Assembly (NCBI RefSeq): GCF_900215325.1
Contig: NZ_OCMS01000002.1
Coordinates: 992,001-1,056,000, forward strand
Direction of reading: 5' to 3'
Origin: Fibrobacter sp. UWB16
GTDB taxonomy: Bacteria; Fibrobacterota; Fibrobacteria; Fibrobacterales; Fibrobacteraceae
Length of the DNA: 64,000 bases
The notes under the pieces were generated by a model that worked only from the letters and a program-made list of their open reading frames with translations, had not been told where the DNA came from and did no database searches. Both the position numbers and the translations under genes were made by a program. Shown piece by piece: positions 27,667-37,667 of the stretch. How positions within the stretch are numbered: the first letter of the stretch is position 1; each line of letters starts with the position of its first letter.

Positions 27667-29838
27667 CTAATTTTTATGCTTTTTAGATTTGCTACCGTAG
27701 TAACCGTAACCGTAACCGTAACCGTAACCGTAACCGTAACCGTAACCGTGTCTGTGTTCGCAATGGTTCAACACAAAAGCCTTGGGTTTATCACAATAGC
27801 GTTCCAAGGTATGTAAGGATTCCTTAATAGAATCCATAGAATGGCGACCATAATGCAACACAACGAGTGCAAAATCGATCAACGGGCAAATCATGTATGC
27901 ATCAGTCACCAAATTCGTCGGCGGAGTATCAATAATAATTGCATCGTACTGCGGACGAATTTCGTCAATCAACTTCTTAAGCATGTCACCACGCAATAGT
28001 TCAAATGCAGAAAGCGTAAACTTGCCAGATTCCAAGATATCAAGATTCGGAAGGTTCGGACTCGAGATTTTAGCATTTTCAAAAGCGACCTTACCCATAA
28101 GAACATCGGCAAGGCCAACCTTCGTAAAGCGGCACGTGGCTTTTCTCATATCAGCATCAATAAACAAGGTCTTCTTACCGACCATCGCAAAAGTAGCAGC
28201 GAGGTTCGTCGAGATAAAGCTCTTACCGACACCAGGCGTAATACCAGAAACCATAATCACCTGATGTTCCTTATTCATATTGAAAGAGAAATCAATCGCC
28301 GTAAGAATCGAACGAATCGATTCGCTAAGAGGATCATCAGGATCTGTTTGGACATGAGTTTTTCTTGTCTTTCTAAATTTCAAGTTCAAGCCGGTATCAG
28401 GATATTGAGGAACCTTTGCAAGCACGCTTGTATTCGTTTCACGTTCAATTTCCGTAACACTGCGAACACCGTTATGCATCATACGCAAGAGGAATACCAA
28501 GAGTACTCCAAGCATAAACGAAGCAGCCACAGAGCAGATAATGATGTTCATTTTCTTCGGCTTGCTCGGAGCTCCGTTAATCTGCGCGAAGTCAACTATA
28601 CGGACATTGCCTACTTCACCAGCACGCACAACACGCAACTGCTGAATGTTATTCAACATAGTCGTATAAATTTCATTATTGACCGCCACATCTTCCTTCA
28701 AACGAGCGACTTCCTGTTGCGTCAAAGGCATTTTTTCAGCTGTTTTTTTCAACTTGGCAAGTTCAGCCCTCAAACGATTCTGCTGACGAATGAGCGTCTG
28801 AACGCTCGGATGTTCTTCCTTAAACAAACGCATGGCAGCTTGTTTCTGCTGTTCCAAATCCAAAATTTGTCTCTGGATTTCACTTTCCTTGTTCAAGTGA
28901 GCGTGCGTTTCGCCCGTCATGTCCACAGACCCGATGCTGTAACGGTAATCGGCTAAAATCTTTTCGACACTGTCAAGTTTAGCCTTCACACCAGGGAGCT
29001 GCTTTTCCAAGAATTCGAGAGTCTTAGCGGCTTCGGCGCTGCGCATTTCAACGTTTTGACGCAAGTATGTCTTTGCCACCGTATTCAAGATCGATGCAGC
29101 CCTATCAGGATAGCGATGGTTGAAGCTAGCCTCGATAATGCCACTTTTCTTGCCCTTTTCGGCAACTTTAAGTCCACCCTTCAATGCGGCAATAGCACCA
29201 AGCATACCCGATTGAGAAAGAACAAATTCCTGCCCCGGCTGAGCAAGCATCTTTGAAACATGAATATCGAGAGTATCGCCAGCGTAGGGAGCCTTGTACA
29301 ATTCACCGACTTTACCTTCCAAGATGACCTGTTCTTCAGGCGAAATGACTTCGTATGTATTTTCATCGACGGCTCTAGCCATCCACTTTTCTGCACGAGC
29401 GAGCGTAGGAATATAGAGGGAATCCAAGTCCATGCGCCCCTCTTTGTGCGTAAAGCGGTCAACGGCACCAACAGGCGTTGCATTGAAGCAAAGGCGTTCG
29501 GCTTCAACCACATAGCTCAACACCATGCGGCTCTTGATAAGTTCGATTTCAGCATCGGCCGGGCTTGCCACATCAAGGATGGAGCCCATCTCACCCATAG
29601 CCTTCGTCGCGTTACCACCCTTCGCGTCGATTTGCAACAAGATGTCGCTAGTGTACTGCGGACGTAGCCAGTTTGCAATCGAAAATCCGACAAGGCCGCC
29701 CACCAGAATGAACAGCAATAACGTGAATTTCTTTTCCCAAAGGATTTGCATTGCTTCAAGCAACGTAATTGTATTGTTGTCTGGAGGCAACTGAATTGTA
29801 GCTTGGCTAACAACTTTTTTTTCTTCTTTTTCAGCCAT
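27667..29838 (-). CDS. Wzc-like polysaccharide copolymerase / tyrosine autokinase
   Basis: 723 residues. A Wzz-type domain has transmembrane segments at about 36-56 and 435-458, with long coiled-coil helices (about 215-390) between them in the periplasm. The C-terminal BY-kinase domain has Walker A (SGITPGVGKS), Walker A' (TLFIDADMRK) and Walker B (DAIIIDTPP). The extreme C-terminus is a tyrosine cluster of eight Gly-Tyr repeats plus YGSKSKKHKN, encoded by eight perfect copies of a hexanucleotide. In Wzc such tyrosines are autophosphorylated and their phosphorylation controls polymer length and export. It lies 12 bases after the aminotransferase gene. A change in repeat number would change the tail without a frameshift. 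Confidence 0.93.
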   Translation of the reverse strand: MAEKEEKKVVSQATIQLPPDNNTITLLEAMQILWEKKFTLLLFILVGGLVGFSIANWLRPQYTSDILLQIDAKGGNATKAMGEMGSILDVASPADAEIELIKSRMVLSYVVEAERLCFNATPVGAVDRFTHKEGRMDLDSLYIPTLARAEKWMARAVDENTYEVISPEEQVILEGKVGELYKAPYAGDTLDIHVSKMLAQPGQEFVLSQSGMLGAIAALKGGLKVAEKGKKSGIIEASFNHRYPDRAASILNTVAKTYLRQNVEMRSAEAAKTLEFLEKQLPGVKAKLDSVEKILADYRYSIGSVDMTGETHAHLNKESEIQRQILDLEQQKQAAMRLFKEEHPSVQTLIRQQNRLRAELAKLKKTAEKMPLTQQEVARLKEDVAVNNEIYTTMLNNIQQLRVVRAGEVGNVRIVDFAQINGAPSKPKKMNIIICSVAASFMLGVLLVFLLRMMHNGVRSVTEIERETNTSVLAKVPQYPDTGLNLKFRKTRKTHVQTDPDDPLSESIRSILTAIDFSFNMNKEHQVIMVSGITPGVGKSFISTNLAATFAMVGKKTLFIDADMRKATCRFTKVGLADVLMGKVAFENAKISSPNLPNLDILESGKFTLSAFELLRGDMLKKLIDEIRPQYDAIIIDTPPTNLVTDAYMICPLIDFALVVLHYGRHSMDSIKESLHTLERYCDKPKAFVLNHCEHRHGYGYGYGYGYGYGYGYYGSKSKKHKN
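27701..27748. repeat. Hexanucleotide tandem repeat (TAACCG)8
   Basis: Eight perfect copies, 48 bp, within the 3' end of the Wzc-like gene, encoding (Gly-Tyr)8 on the minus strand. Slippage would add or remove Gly-Tyr pairs in frame. Confidence 0.95.
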
Positions 29839-29850
29839 ACGTTATCCTAA

Positions 29851-31122
29851 TTAAGTAAAGCAATTACGAATTGTTTGAATAATAATGTCCTGCTGTTCGG
29901 GTGTCATCTTGTTGTCACTCGGCAAGCAAAGGCCACGTTCAAAAATATCAGCACCAACGTCTTCGCATCCACCTGCAATATAAGCATTCGTACGAGCACG
30001 GCCGTTGCCTTGAACCGTGATAAACGGATTCATGCGGTAAATCGGTTGCATATGCATCGGCTTCCAGATTGGGCGTCCTTCGGCATTAATCTCAGCAATC
30101 TTTTCGAGGATTTCAGTCGGGCAGCTCTTGCCCTTTTCATGAATATAAAGACAATCCGTTTCACCGCGGACCTGTTTGCACATGGCGTCCTTGTCAATAA
30201 TCAGGCAACTCAGCCAATAGTTCGGTTCGCTATTCTTTTCGTCAAACGGATTCATCTGCACAGGAAGCCCACGAAGCCCCTCACGGTAACGTTCGTAAAT
30301 AGCCTTTTTCTGGGCAATATGCTCTTCAAGATAAGGCATCTGTCCACGCACAACACCTGCAATCACATTGCTCATGCGGTAATTGTAGCCAACTTCTTCA
30401 TGCTGGTACCAAGAGGCTGCTTCACGGGATTGCGTACTCCACTTGCGAACTTTGTCTGCATCATCCTTGCTATCCGTAAGGAACATGCCACCACTTGAAC
30501 CAGTAATAATCTTATTTCCATTAAAGCTGATAGCGCTATAATCGCCAAACATGCCGGTTTGTACGCCTTTATATGTAGCGCCAAAACTTTCTGCGGCATC
30601 CTCGATCATCAGTGCGCCATGCTTTTTGCAAACAGAACGGAGTTCATCTACCTTGCCCGGTGTGCCGTACAAATGAGCCACGACCACAAGGCGAACATTG
30701 GGATAAATTTCAAAAGCCTTTTCCAGAGCCACAGGATCCATATTCCAGGTCTCTCGCTCCGTATCAATAAAAACGGCTTCACCATTTTCGTATGCAACAG
30801 GATTGACAGTCGCATCAAAGGTCATGTCACTACAAAAGACCTTGTGTCCGCGTAAAGACCCCTCGCCCGTCTTGGACATTCCATAAAGGGCTTCACCAGC
30901 AAGTTTGGTGCAAAGGTGGAGCGCGGCAGTACCTGCGCTAAGAGCAACAGCATACTTACAGCCAACCTTTTCGGCAACAAGACGTTCAACTTCATTGATG
31001 TTTTTACCAACAGTACTCATCCAGTTGGTTTCGTACGCTTCGGTCACGTACTTGATTTCATCGCCATGCATCGTCGGGCTGCTAAGCCAAACCTTATTTT
31101 CAAATCGAGTCATTAAAGCCAT
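29851..31122 (-). CDS. DegT/DnrJ/EryC1/StrS-type sugar aminotransferase
   Basis: 423 residues of the PLP-dependent nucleotide-sugar aminotransferase family. Hallmarks are SAGTAALHLCTKLAG (cofactor phosphate site), DAAESFGATYKGVQTG and the PLP lysine Lys204 in ISFNGNKIITGSSGGM. These enzymes aminate a keto-sugar made by a 4,6-dehydratase such as the CapD-like protein encoded upstream; the product would be an aminodeoxy sugar for surface polysaccharide. The start may be ATG 31122 or ATG 31113 (MTRFENK), which fits the family better; neither has a strong Shine-Dalgarno. It forms a unit with the kinase gene downstream and is separated from ompA by a terminator. Confidence 0.9.
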   Translation of the reverse strand: MALMTRFENKVWLSSPTMHGDEIKYVTEAYETNWMSTVGKNINEVERLVAEKVGCKYAVALSAGTAALHLCTKLAGEALYGMSKTGEGSLRGHKVFCSDMTFDATVNPVAYENGEAVFIDTERETWNMDPVALEKAFEIYPNVRLVVVAHLYGTPGKVDELRSVCKKHGALMIEDAAESFGATYKGVQTGMFGDYSAISFNGNKIITGSSGGMFLTDSKDDADKVRKWSTQSREAASWYQHEEVGYNYRMSNVIAGVVRGQMPYLEEHIAQKKAIYERYREGLRGLPVQMNPFDEKNSEPNYWLSCLIIDKDAMCKQVRGETDCLYIHEKGKSCPTEILEKIAEINAEGRPIWKPMHMQPIYRMNPFITVQGNGRARTNAYIAGGCEDVGADIFERGLCLPSDNKMTPEQQDIIIQTIRNCFT

Positions 31123-31206
31123 CCAAAAAGCATTTGAATTATGGGAAATATTAGTTTATTTTTCGCTGACATTCAACTTAGTTTTTTCATAAACAAGCTG
31201 ATTTAT

Positions 31207-31245
31207 AAAAAAAGCTACCCAACCATTTATGTTGGATAGCTTTTA
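31207..31245 (-). terminator. Terminator of the OmpA-TSP3 gene
   Basis: Stem AAAAGCTATCCAAC / GTTGGGTAGCTTTT, seven-base loop, U-run on the minus strand. Confidence 0.85.
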
Positions 31246-31271
31246 CTTTGTCTAACTTACCAAATTACTCA

Positions 31272-33248
31272 TTACTTTGCAAAAGGAACGAGTTCTACGC
31301 GACGGTTTTGGGCACGGCCAGCAGCATCACCGTTATCGGCGATCGGCTTGGACGGACCATAACCCACAGCACGCAAGCGGTTGCTATTCACACCGCGCTT
31401 TTCGAGATAAGCGACAACAGCCTGAGCACGAGATTCAGAGAGCTTCTGATTCTTAGCATCAGAGCCCTTGTTATCGGTATGGCCCTGAACTTCGAGATTT
31501 GCTTCCGGAATCTTGTTCATAAGATCGGCAATGTCGTTAAGAGTGCTATAGCTGTTCTTGGTGAGCTTTGCAGAACCCGTCTTAAACTGAATACCCTTCT
31601 TAAGCTGATCAAGGTCTTCCTTCTTATTGATCGGGCAGCCTTCACCATCAACACGGACACCCGGAAGTGTATTCGGGCACTTGTCGATAATATCGGCAAC
31701 ACCATCCTTATCGAAGTCCGGCAAGCAACCAGTCGAGTCTACAGCATGGCCAGCCGGAGTACCCGGGCACTTATCCTTAAAGTCTGCTATGCCATCCTTA
31801 TCGCTATCAAGCATGCAGCCGTTCGGGCCAACTTCAGCACCGCGTTGGGTGTTCGGGCACTTGTCGAGGTAATCGGCAACGCCATCCTTGTCAAAGTCCA
31901 TCGGGCAACCCGTAGAATCCACAGGAATGCCGGCCGGAGTGTTCGGGCACTTGTCAAGGTTGTCAGCAACGCCATCCTTATCAAAGTCAAGCATGCAACC
32001 CGTAGAATCCACAGAAATACCGGCAGCCGTATTCGGGCACTTGTCGCTTATATTAGGAATACCGTCGTTGTCTGTATCAACACGGGCGAGAGAGTCAGCA
32101 ATAGCTCTTTCACGAGCAAGTTTTGCATCATCAATCGGGCAACCTTCAGCATCGACCTTTACGCTGGCTTCGGTACGAGCGCACTTGTCTTCGCTATCCG
32201 GGATGCCATCGCCATCGGAATCTACCGGCTTACCAGCAGCATCAAACTTGAAGCTCAAGAGGGCAGAACCGGAAATAAGGGGAACGCCGGTATAGCCATA
32301 CTTGGCCTTGACACCTCTCTGGCCCTGATAGTAGATGGTATGATCCTTACCATACTTGATATCAGCATGGTGATCGAAACCACTCTGGAAGAAACGGGCA
32401 GCAAAGTCCACGCCAAAAGCAAAATCAATATCATACGGGAGGTGGAAACGGAAACCCGGAGTGATGAGCATCGGGTCAACAAGCGGGTCGAAGGAGTAAC
32501 GACCGTTATCCTGCAAGCGCATTTCGCCAGAGAATTCCACAAACGGAGTCATCCAGGATGTGGCGTTCCAGTTCAAGCCCGTGCTATAGACGAGCGTCTG
32601 AGTCAAGTTATAGCTAGCCGGAGAAACATAGCTTGCCGCCAAGTTCCACACAATCGGAGCACCAACCTTGTTGAAGTCGAACGTGAATGCGAGACCCGCA
32701 GCAAAAGCCCACCTATCAGCAGTAAACGGATGCGTATAGCTGCTACCATCCAAATACCAGGCATGACGGGGACGCACACCGGCGCTTTCTTCACCCGTCG
32801 GAACATAGAGGTCAAGCATCAAGGCCATGCTATAGACGCCAGCCGATGCAAACGGGAGACCGATCTTTGCAAAGACATCCAAGTCACCGCGGCTAGTCGT
32901 CCACATATTTGCCATTCCACCCCACTTGGAATTGGCATGTTCATAATAAAGCGGAAGTGACATACCGACATCAATGAAATCCAGGACACCAACTTCTACA
33001 AAGACGTTGCCTGAAAGAGAAGCATCAGCATCATTAAATGCGTACCTCTTCCCCTTTACTTCATAGATACCGCCACGAGACAAACCCCAGGAGCCAAACG
33101 TAAGATTTCCGCTTGCACCGAAGTTGACTTGCCACTGACCAAGGGTCTTTGCATTGATTTCATGCAGGCCCTCCGAGCCACCCAGCATTCCAGCCTGTGC
33201 AAAAGCTAGAGTACTAGATAACAAACCTAGAGTGATGATCTTTTTCAT
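31272..33248 (-). CDS. OmpA-family outer membrane protein with thrombospondin type 3 repeats
   Basis: 658 residues. Signal peptide MKKIITLGLLSSTLAFAQA. The N-terminal half (about 20-335) alternates short strands typical of an outer membrane beta-barrel. Six calcium-binding TSP3-type repeats follow (about 345-535), with the pattern DxDxDGIxDxxDKCP and a terminal Cys pair in each. The OmpA C-terminal domain (about 545-658) has LEVQGHTDNKG and LSESRAQAVVAYLEKRGV, which bind peptidoglycan. It links the outer membrane to the wall across a long calcium-stiffened spacer. RBS AAGGAT precedes the ATG. It sits inside the polysaccharide region but has its own terminator. Confidence 0.93.
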   Translation of the reverse strand: MKKIITLGLLSSTLAFAQAGMLGGSEGLHEINAKTLGQWQVNFGASGNLTFGSWGLSRGGIYEVKGKRYAFNDADASLSGNVFVEVGVLDFIDVGMSLPLYYEHANSKWGGMANMWTTSRGDLDVFAKIGLPFASAGVYSMALMLDLYVPTGEESAGVRPRHAWYLDGSSYTHPFTADRWAFAAGLAFTFDFNKVGAPIVWNLAASYVSPASYNLTQTLVYSTGLNWNATSWMTPFVEFSGEMRLQDNGRYSFDPLVDPMLITPGFRFHLPYDIDFAFGVDFAARFFQSGFDHHADIKYGKDHTIYYQGQRGVKAKYGYTGVPLISGSALLSFKFDAAGKPVDSDGDGIPDSEDKCARTEASVKVDAEGCPIDDAKLARERAIADSLARVDTDNDGIPNISDKCPNTAAGISVDSTGCMLDFDKDGVADNLDKCPNTPAGIPVDSTGCPMDFDKDGVADYLDKCPNTQRGAEVGPNGCMLDSDKDGIADFKDKCPGTPAGHAVDSTGCLPDFDKDGVADIIDKCPNTLPGVRVDGEGCPINKKEDLDQLKKGIQFKTGSAKLTKNSYSTLNDIADLMNKIPEANLEVQGHTDNKGSDAKNQKLSESRAQAVVAYLEKRGVNSNRLRAVGYGPSKPIADNGDAAGRAQNRRVELVPFAK

Positions 33249-33280
33249 ATTTTATCCTTCTTTTGAGTTTGTCGTTGTTG

Positions 33281-35245
33281 TTAAGACTTTTGTTCCACGG
33301 GTTCAGACTTCTTTAAAATTGCACTGTTGAACTTTTCAGGAGTCGTGAACGTCGGGACAATTTCGTGCAAAGCGCGAATAGCGATTTCAACATCGTTTTC
33401 TGAAGCCGCGCTCTTAAGCTTCCACAGTTCATTGATGAACTTAGAAGTATCAATATCGATTTGCTTGCCAATGAAGATAAGCTTGTTCTTTGTCTTCTTC
33501 AAACCTTCTTCGTTCATCAGGAGCTCTTCCTTAATCTTTTCCCCAGGACGGAGCCCCGTGAACTTGATCGGAACATCCTTGTACGGAACCTTTCCATACA
33601 TACGGATCAAGTTTTCTGCAAGCGTCACAATCTTTACCGGCATGCCCATATCGAGCACAAAGATTTCACCACCATGAGCGATACTAGCCGCTTCGAGCAC
33701 AAGGCTCACAGCTTCAGGAATCGTCATGAAGTAACGAATGATTTCCGGGTGTGTAACCGTCACAGGCTTGCCCTGTTCAATCTGGCGTTTGAAAAGAGGA
33801 ATCACGCTACCATTTGAACCAAGCACATTGCCAAAGCGAGTCACAACAAATTCCGTATTACTATCCTTCTGCATGGACATAAAGCGGACAATCATTTCGC
33901 AGCAGCGCTTGGAAGCTCCCATGACATTTGTCGGGTTCACCGCCTTGTCGGTACTGATCATCACAAACTTTTTCACATTGTTGAACATGGCAAGCGTCGC
34001 AACGTTAAACGTACCAATAACGTTGTTCTTAATCGCTTCCATCGGATTGTTTTCCATCAGTGGCACATGCTTATGAGCGGCAGCATGGAAAATCACTTCA
34101 GGATTGTAGGTCTTGAAAATTTGGTTCATGCGGAAATAGTCACGGACACTTGCGATAAGAGTCACAAGGTTCAAAGACTTTCCGTATTCCATCACCAGTT
34201 CTTGCTGGATATCGTAAGCGTTATTTTCGTAAATATCGACAATAATAATTTGTTTAGGATTATACTTTGCAATCTGACGAACAAGTTCACTACCGATACT
34301 ACCACCACCGCCAGTCACCATACAAACTTTGTTTTCGATATAGGCACGGATGTCCTTGTTATCGAACTTGATAGGATCGCGACCAAGTAAATCTTCGACC
34401 TTGATATCACGGATTTGCGTTGCAAAATTAGTCGAGCCATCGCCAACATTGGAAGAATCCAAAAGAGTACCAACAAAAGGAAGAACCTTCACCGGAAGTC
34501 CGGTCTTACCACACAAGTCCATGATGACTTGACGGTCTTTGGGAGGGCAACTCGGAATCGAAAAAAGAATCTGCTCAATATTTTCTTGCTTTGCAATTTT
34601 AGGAATGTCACTTGTCGTGCCTGCAACAAGAACCCCTTCGAACGGTTTCCCGATTTTAAAGCGGTCATCATCAATGAGGCAAACAGGATTGATTTTTGCA
34701 GCTTCCGAAGTAGAAAGCCCCTTTTCCGCATCCTTGGTGCTGTTCTTGATTTCATCGAGCAAAAGCTTAGTCGCATTACCGGCACCGATAATCATGGTGC
34801 GCTTTTTCATCGCTTCACGGTGACCCGTGTTAATAATCGAAATAAAGGCATTACGGAACATGTAGCGGAAAAGACACACGCCAAAACTCGCCATCAAAGC
34901 TTGGACAAGGCCAAATTCCCAATAAAGCTTTCCACGAACCAAATAGAAGAAAAAATAAGTTACGACAAGGCCTACAAAAACGCCTTTACAGCAGCTTAAA
35001 AAGTCATAGCGGTTAAGATAGCGCCACAGCTTATTGTAAGCTCCAAAAAAGAGAAGCCCACTAAAGCACATAATGACACACAAAAAGAAAATGGCAAAAA
35101 GGTCAGCACGTCCAATCGGTTCTGCATATAATGGGAGTAGGTAATTTGCAAATAAACCAGCAACAACAACAATAAAAGCATCCGCCAACGCCAATACACG
35201 TTTGCGAATCCTAAAACTAGTGAACAATCCCATCAATTTGGACAT
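33281..35245 (-). CDS. Membrane-bound nucleotide-sugar 4,6-dehydratase (CapD/FlaA1/WbpM type)
   Basis: About 654 residues from the ATG at 35245. Four to five transmembrane helices (about 20-135) are followed by a CoA-binding-like Rossmann domain (about 150-280) and an extended SDR catalytic domain starting near 308 with the NAD motif VTGGGGSIGSELVRQ. STDKAVNPTNVMGASKR holds the catalytic region of the WbpM/CapD subfamily, where Met replaces the usual Tyr of Y-X3-K. It removes water from UDP-GlcNAc or a similar sugar at C4-C6, providing the keto-sugar for the downstream aminotransferase. A TTG two codons upstream is an alternative start. Confidence 0.92.
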   Translation of the reverse strand: MSKLMGLFTSFRIRKRVLALADAFIVVVAGLFANYLLPLYAEPIGRADLFAIFFLCVIMCFSGLLFFGAYNKLWRYLNRYDFLSCCKGVFVGLVVTYFFFYLVRGKLYWEFGLVQALMASFGVCLFRYMFRNAFISIINTGHREAMKKRTMIIGAGNATKLLLDEIKNSTKDAEKGLSTSEAAKINPVCLIDDDRFKIGKPFEGVLVAGTTSDIPKIAKQENIEQILFSIPSCPPKDRQVIMDLCGKTGLPVKVLPFVGTLLDSSNVGDGSTNFATQIRDIKVEDLLGRDPIKFDNKDIRAYIENKVCMVTGGGGSIGSELVRQIAKYNPKQIIIVDIYENNAYDIQQELVMEYGKSLNLVTLIASVRDYFRMNQIFKTYNPEVIFHAAAHKHVPLMENNPMEAIKNNVIGTFNVATLAMFNNVKKFVMISTDKAVNPTNVMGASKRCCEMIVRFMSMQKDSNTEFVVTRFGNVLGSNGSVIPLFKRQIEQGKPVTVTHPEIIRYFMTIPEAVSLVLEAASIAHGGEIFVLDMGMPVKIVTLAENLIRMYGKVPYKDVPIKFTGLRPGEKIKEELLMNEEGLKKTKNKLIFIGKQIDIDTSKFINELWKLKSAASENDVEIAIRALHEIVPTFTTPEKFNSAILKKSEPVEQKS

Positions 35246-35319
35246 AGTCAAGCCCTACTTTTTTAGTTCAGAAAAGTCTTAAAAAACGGTTTCTTATGTT
35301 ATAAGATAATTACAAAAGA

Positions 35320-36810
35320 CTACCAAAACAAGGTAGTACGTACAAAAATGGCCTTTATTTCGCCTAAAATGAGCTCTAATTCATAAGAAGCATGATATCC
35401 ACTATAGTTTACAGACGGAGCAATTGTGTATTGGAGCGGAGCTTTATCGGTAAATTTTTTGCGAACGGTCTTATACGGGTCATTGATATCGCTACCTCGA
35501 TCAATACCTTTCCAAAGCCACTTGTTGTGCAAACCAAAGAAGATACTTGCTGAATGGTTCCAGAAGAGGCGGCTGTAAAGAGTCCAGTCAATGGCAAGCG
35601 AGTTCGGACCATTCGGATTCCCTAGCGGGAGTCCAAGGTGCGCCATCTGAGCCTGAGCCGTGTCGTAATGGCAATAGGTATAAGGTTCAACACGCGCAAT
35701 TTCTGCGATAGTTCCGAGCTGTAAAAGTTTACCATTTACTTCCATGTCATGAGCCACCTGAAAGCCAAGCATTGCGGCCCAGCGGTTATTGCTGTAACGA
35801 TTTTGATAAACGGCATAAGGCGATTCCATGTCATCCAAGAAGAATTCACCATAGACACGAGCCAGCTTGAAGAGCTGCACATTAAAATCCACCGCCAAGG
35901 CACCGTTGTTTACGCGTTCGGAATAATTCCCCTTTTCAATGAAAAGCGGAGCTACCGGAACAAAAAGCCAAGGCTTATTTTCGTTGTAAAGAATCTGAAG
36001 TTCAGAAATACCAAAGGTCACATTTTTGAGAGCTAGCTCATAACGGTGAGCATAAAGATTGCGATCGTTCAGGTTGTCTTTGCTATAGCTCCAGGAATTC
36101 ACACGAAGATCCGCATACACACTATAAATTCGTAACGGTCCAAATGTAAGGTCGAGCGAAAGCATGTTGTACGGGAGCGCAAACTGGTTCAGCGAGAGGT
36201 TGTTGTAGTACCCCGGCCCCCAGTGTAGCACATCACGAGCAAGCTGCAAACGAGCCCATGCATAGTTGAGAGCCAAGTGAGCGCGGTAACGTGCAAAGCT
36301 CACATAGTCAATTCCTCCATCGCCACGATCCTTGGACTGCACGTCAAAAACTTCGTGGTCGTAACTCTTGGGCTTCTTGGCGGCATGCCCTTCAGAGTAA
36401 ATACGCGCATCAAGATCAAAGTCGAGGGAATCAGCAAAGCCGCGGATAAAAAGTCCACCATCAATAGCTGGCCATATAGTATCGCCAAGAGCCGAAGACG
36501 ATTTGTAATCAATACCGAGGATTGGACTTACCGCAATAGCGAACTTATGCGAAGACGCGCTATCACTTTCAAAAAACGCCATCGCATTTCCATGATTCTT
36601 GTAAAAATCCTTCTGGAACGTTGTATCGCGACGTGGATAAATAAAGAAGTGGCGGCCATCGTCTACAGTCTGTCTATGATACTCAAAAAGCATCGGAGCA
36701 TAATCGAGCCCGCGCAGGTTACGAGTGCGTTCAGAACTGATAACTGGCGAACGACCTGTTTCTGCAAAAACAATCGTTGCTAAAATAAGACTAGCGAAAA
36801 AAGCTTTCAT
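35320..36810 (-). CDS. Wzi-like capsule assembly outer membrane protein
   Basis: About 496 residues from ATG 36810, preceded by GGAGGGGAG. Signal peptide MKAFFASLILATIVFA. The rest is rich in amphipathic strands with aromatic ends, ending FVRTTLFW with a C-terminal aromatic residue as in outer membrane barrels. The phrase LARDVLHWGPGYYNNLSL is characteristic of the capsule assembly Wzi family. In E. coli Wzi is an 18-strand porin-lectin that anchors capsule at the surface. With the kinase, dehydratase and aminotransferase it defines a polysaccharide export and attachment unit. It starts 17 bases after coaX, probably in the same transcript. Confidence 0.85.
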   Translation of the reverse strand: MKAFFASLILATIVFAETGRSPVISSERTRNLRGLDYAPMLFEYHRQTVDDGRHFFIYPRRDTTFQKDFYKNHGNAMAFFESDSASSHKFAIAVSPILGIDYKSSSALGDTIWPAIDGGLFIRGFADSLDFDLDARIYSEGHAAKKPKSYDHEVFDVQSKDRGDGGIDYVSFARYRAHLALNYAWARLQLARDVLHWGPGYYNNLSLNQFALPYNMLSLDLTFGPLRIYSVYADLRVNSWSYSKDNLNDRNLYAHRYELALKNVTFGISELQILYNENKPWLFVPVAPLFIEKGNYSERVNNGALAVDFNVQLFKLARVYGEFFLDDMESPYAVYQNRYSNNRWAAMLGFQVAHDMEVNGKLLQLGTIAEIARVEPYTYCHYDTAQAQMAHLGLPLGNPNGPNSLAIDWTLYSRLFWNHSASIFFGLHNKWLWKGIDRGSDINDPYKTVRKKFTDKAPLQYTIAPSVNYSGYHASYELELILGEIKAIFVRTTLFW

Positions 36811-36827
36811 TCTCCCCTCCATCAAAA

Positions 36828-37652
36828 TTATTCTTCGGCGTCCTTGTCGATAACTTCTGCCGCTGAATCCCCGTGAAGAGCCACCAAACGAATACCGTCA
36901 AGCGTCAGATACGGATCGTAAGTGTCTATGATTTTGGTATGGCTTGCAATTGTGCGGCCCCAGCCACCAGTTGCAAAAACAGGAACATCTTTCTTACCCA
37001 TTTCCTGTTTGATTTTAGCAACAAGCGTTTCCAGTTCAGCCATAAAGCCAAACAGAAGACCCGCGCGGATAGCATCATCGGTATTGTTCGCAATTAAATG
37101 CTTGGGCCATTCGATACTTACCGGCAAAAGACGAGCCGCTTTTTGCGTAAGCACATCGAGACTAGCACTAATGCCAGGAACGATGATACCACCAGCAAAG
37201 CCGCCATCCTTCATGACATCAAAAGTCGTAGCAGTCCCCATGTCAATAACAATGGCATCGTTGTAGCCGCGTTCCTTAAGCGCAATCACATTGCAAAGAC
37301 GGTCTGCACCAAGCGAACTCGGGTTCGGGTAAGCAATCGGGCAATTGAGGCAGTTTGATGAACTCACCACCTGCACCGGGCGTTTTAAAAGCGTCTGCAA
37401 AGCCTTGACCCACGGGCGTTCCAAAGACGGCACAACCGTCGAAAGGCCAACATGCGTTACAGCTTCAAGTTTGATTTTTGAAAGATGGATAAGGCCACCC
37501 ACACGATTCATCACTTCGTCCGAAGTTGTTTCCTTGCGGGTTGTAAGCCTCCAATGATCTACAACTTTGTCGCCCTTGTAAATTCCAAGAACGGTGTGCG
37601 AGTTACCCACATCGACCACAAACGACAAAGTATTCTTTAAATTCTTTTTCAT
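36828..37652 (-). CDS. coaX: Type III pantothenate kinase
   Basis: 274 residues of the ASKHA-fold CoaX family. Motifs seen: VVDVGNSHTVLGIY (phosphate-binding, near 13-26), SLGADRLCNVIA with the conserved GADR near 115, and VIDMGTATTFDV near 135. It phosphorylates pantothenate in the first step of coenzyme A synthesis and needs a monovalent cation. It is positioned 15 bases downstream of thiE and 17 bases upstream of the Wzi-like gene, so a vitamin-cofactor pair opens a transcript that continues into envelope genes. Length is slightly above the family norm of about 255. Confidence 0.95.
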   Translation of the reverse strand: MKKNLKNTLSFVVDVGNSHTVLGIYKGDKVVDHWRLTTRKETTSDEVMNRVGGLIHLSKIKLEAVTHVGLSTVVPSLERPWVKALQTLLKRPVQVVSSSNCLNCPIAYPNPSSLGADRLCNVIALKERGYNDAIVIDMGTATTFDVMKDGGFAGGIIVPGISASLDVLTQKAARLLPVSIEWPKHLIANNTDDAIRAGLLFGFMAELETLVAKIKQEMGKKDVPVFATGGWGRTIASHTKIIDTYDPYLTLDGIRLVALHGDSAAEVIDKDAEE

Positions 37653-37667
37653 CGGAATGAAAGATAG

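Noticed and set aside
27701-27748. CRISPR-like array
   Set aside because: The repeat unit is 6 bp with no spacers; it is a microsatellite within a coding region.
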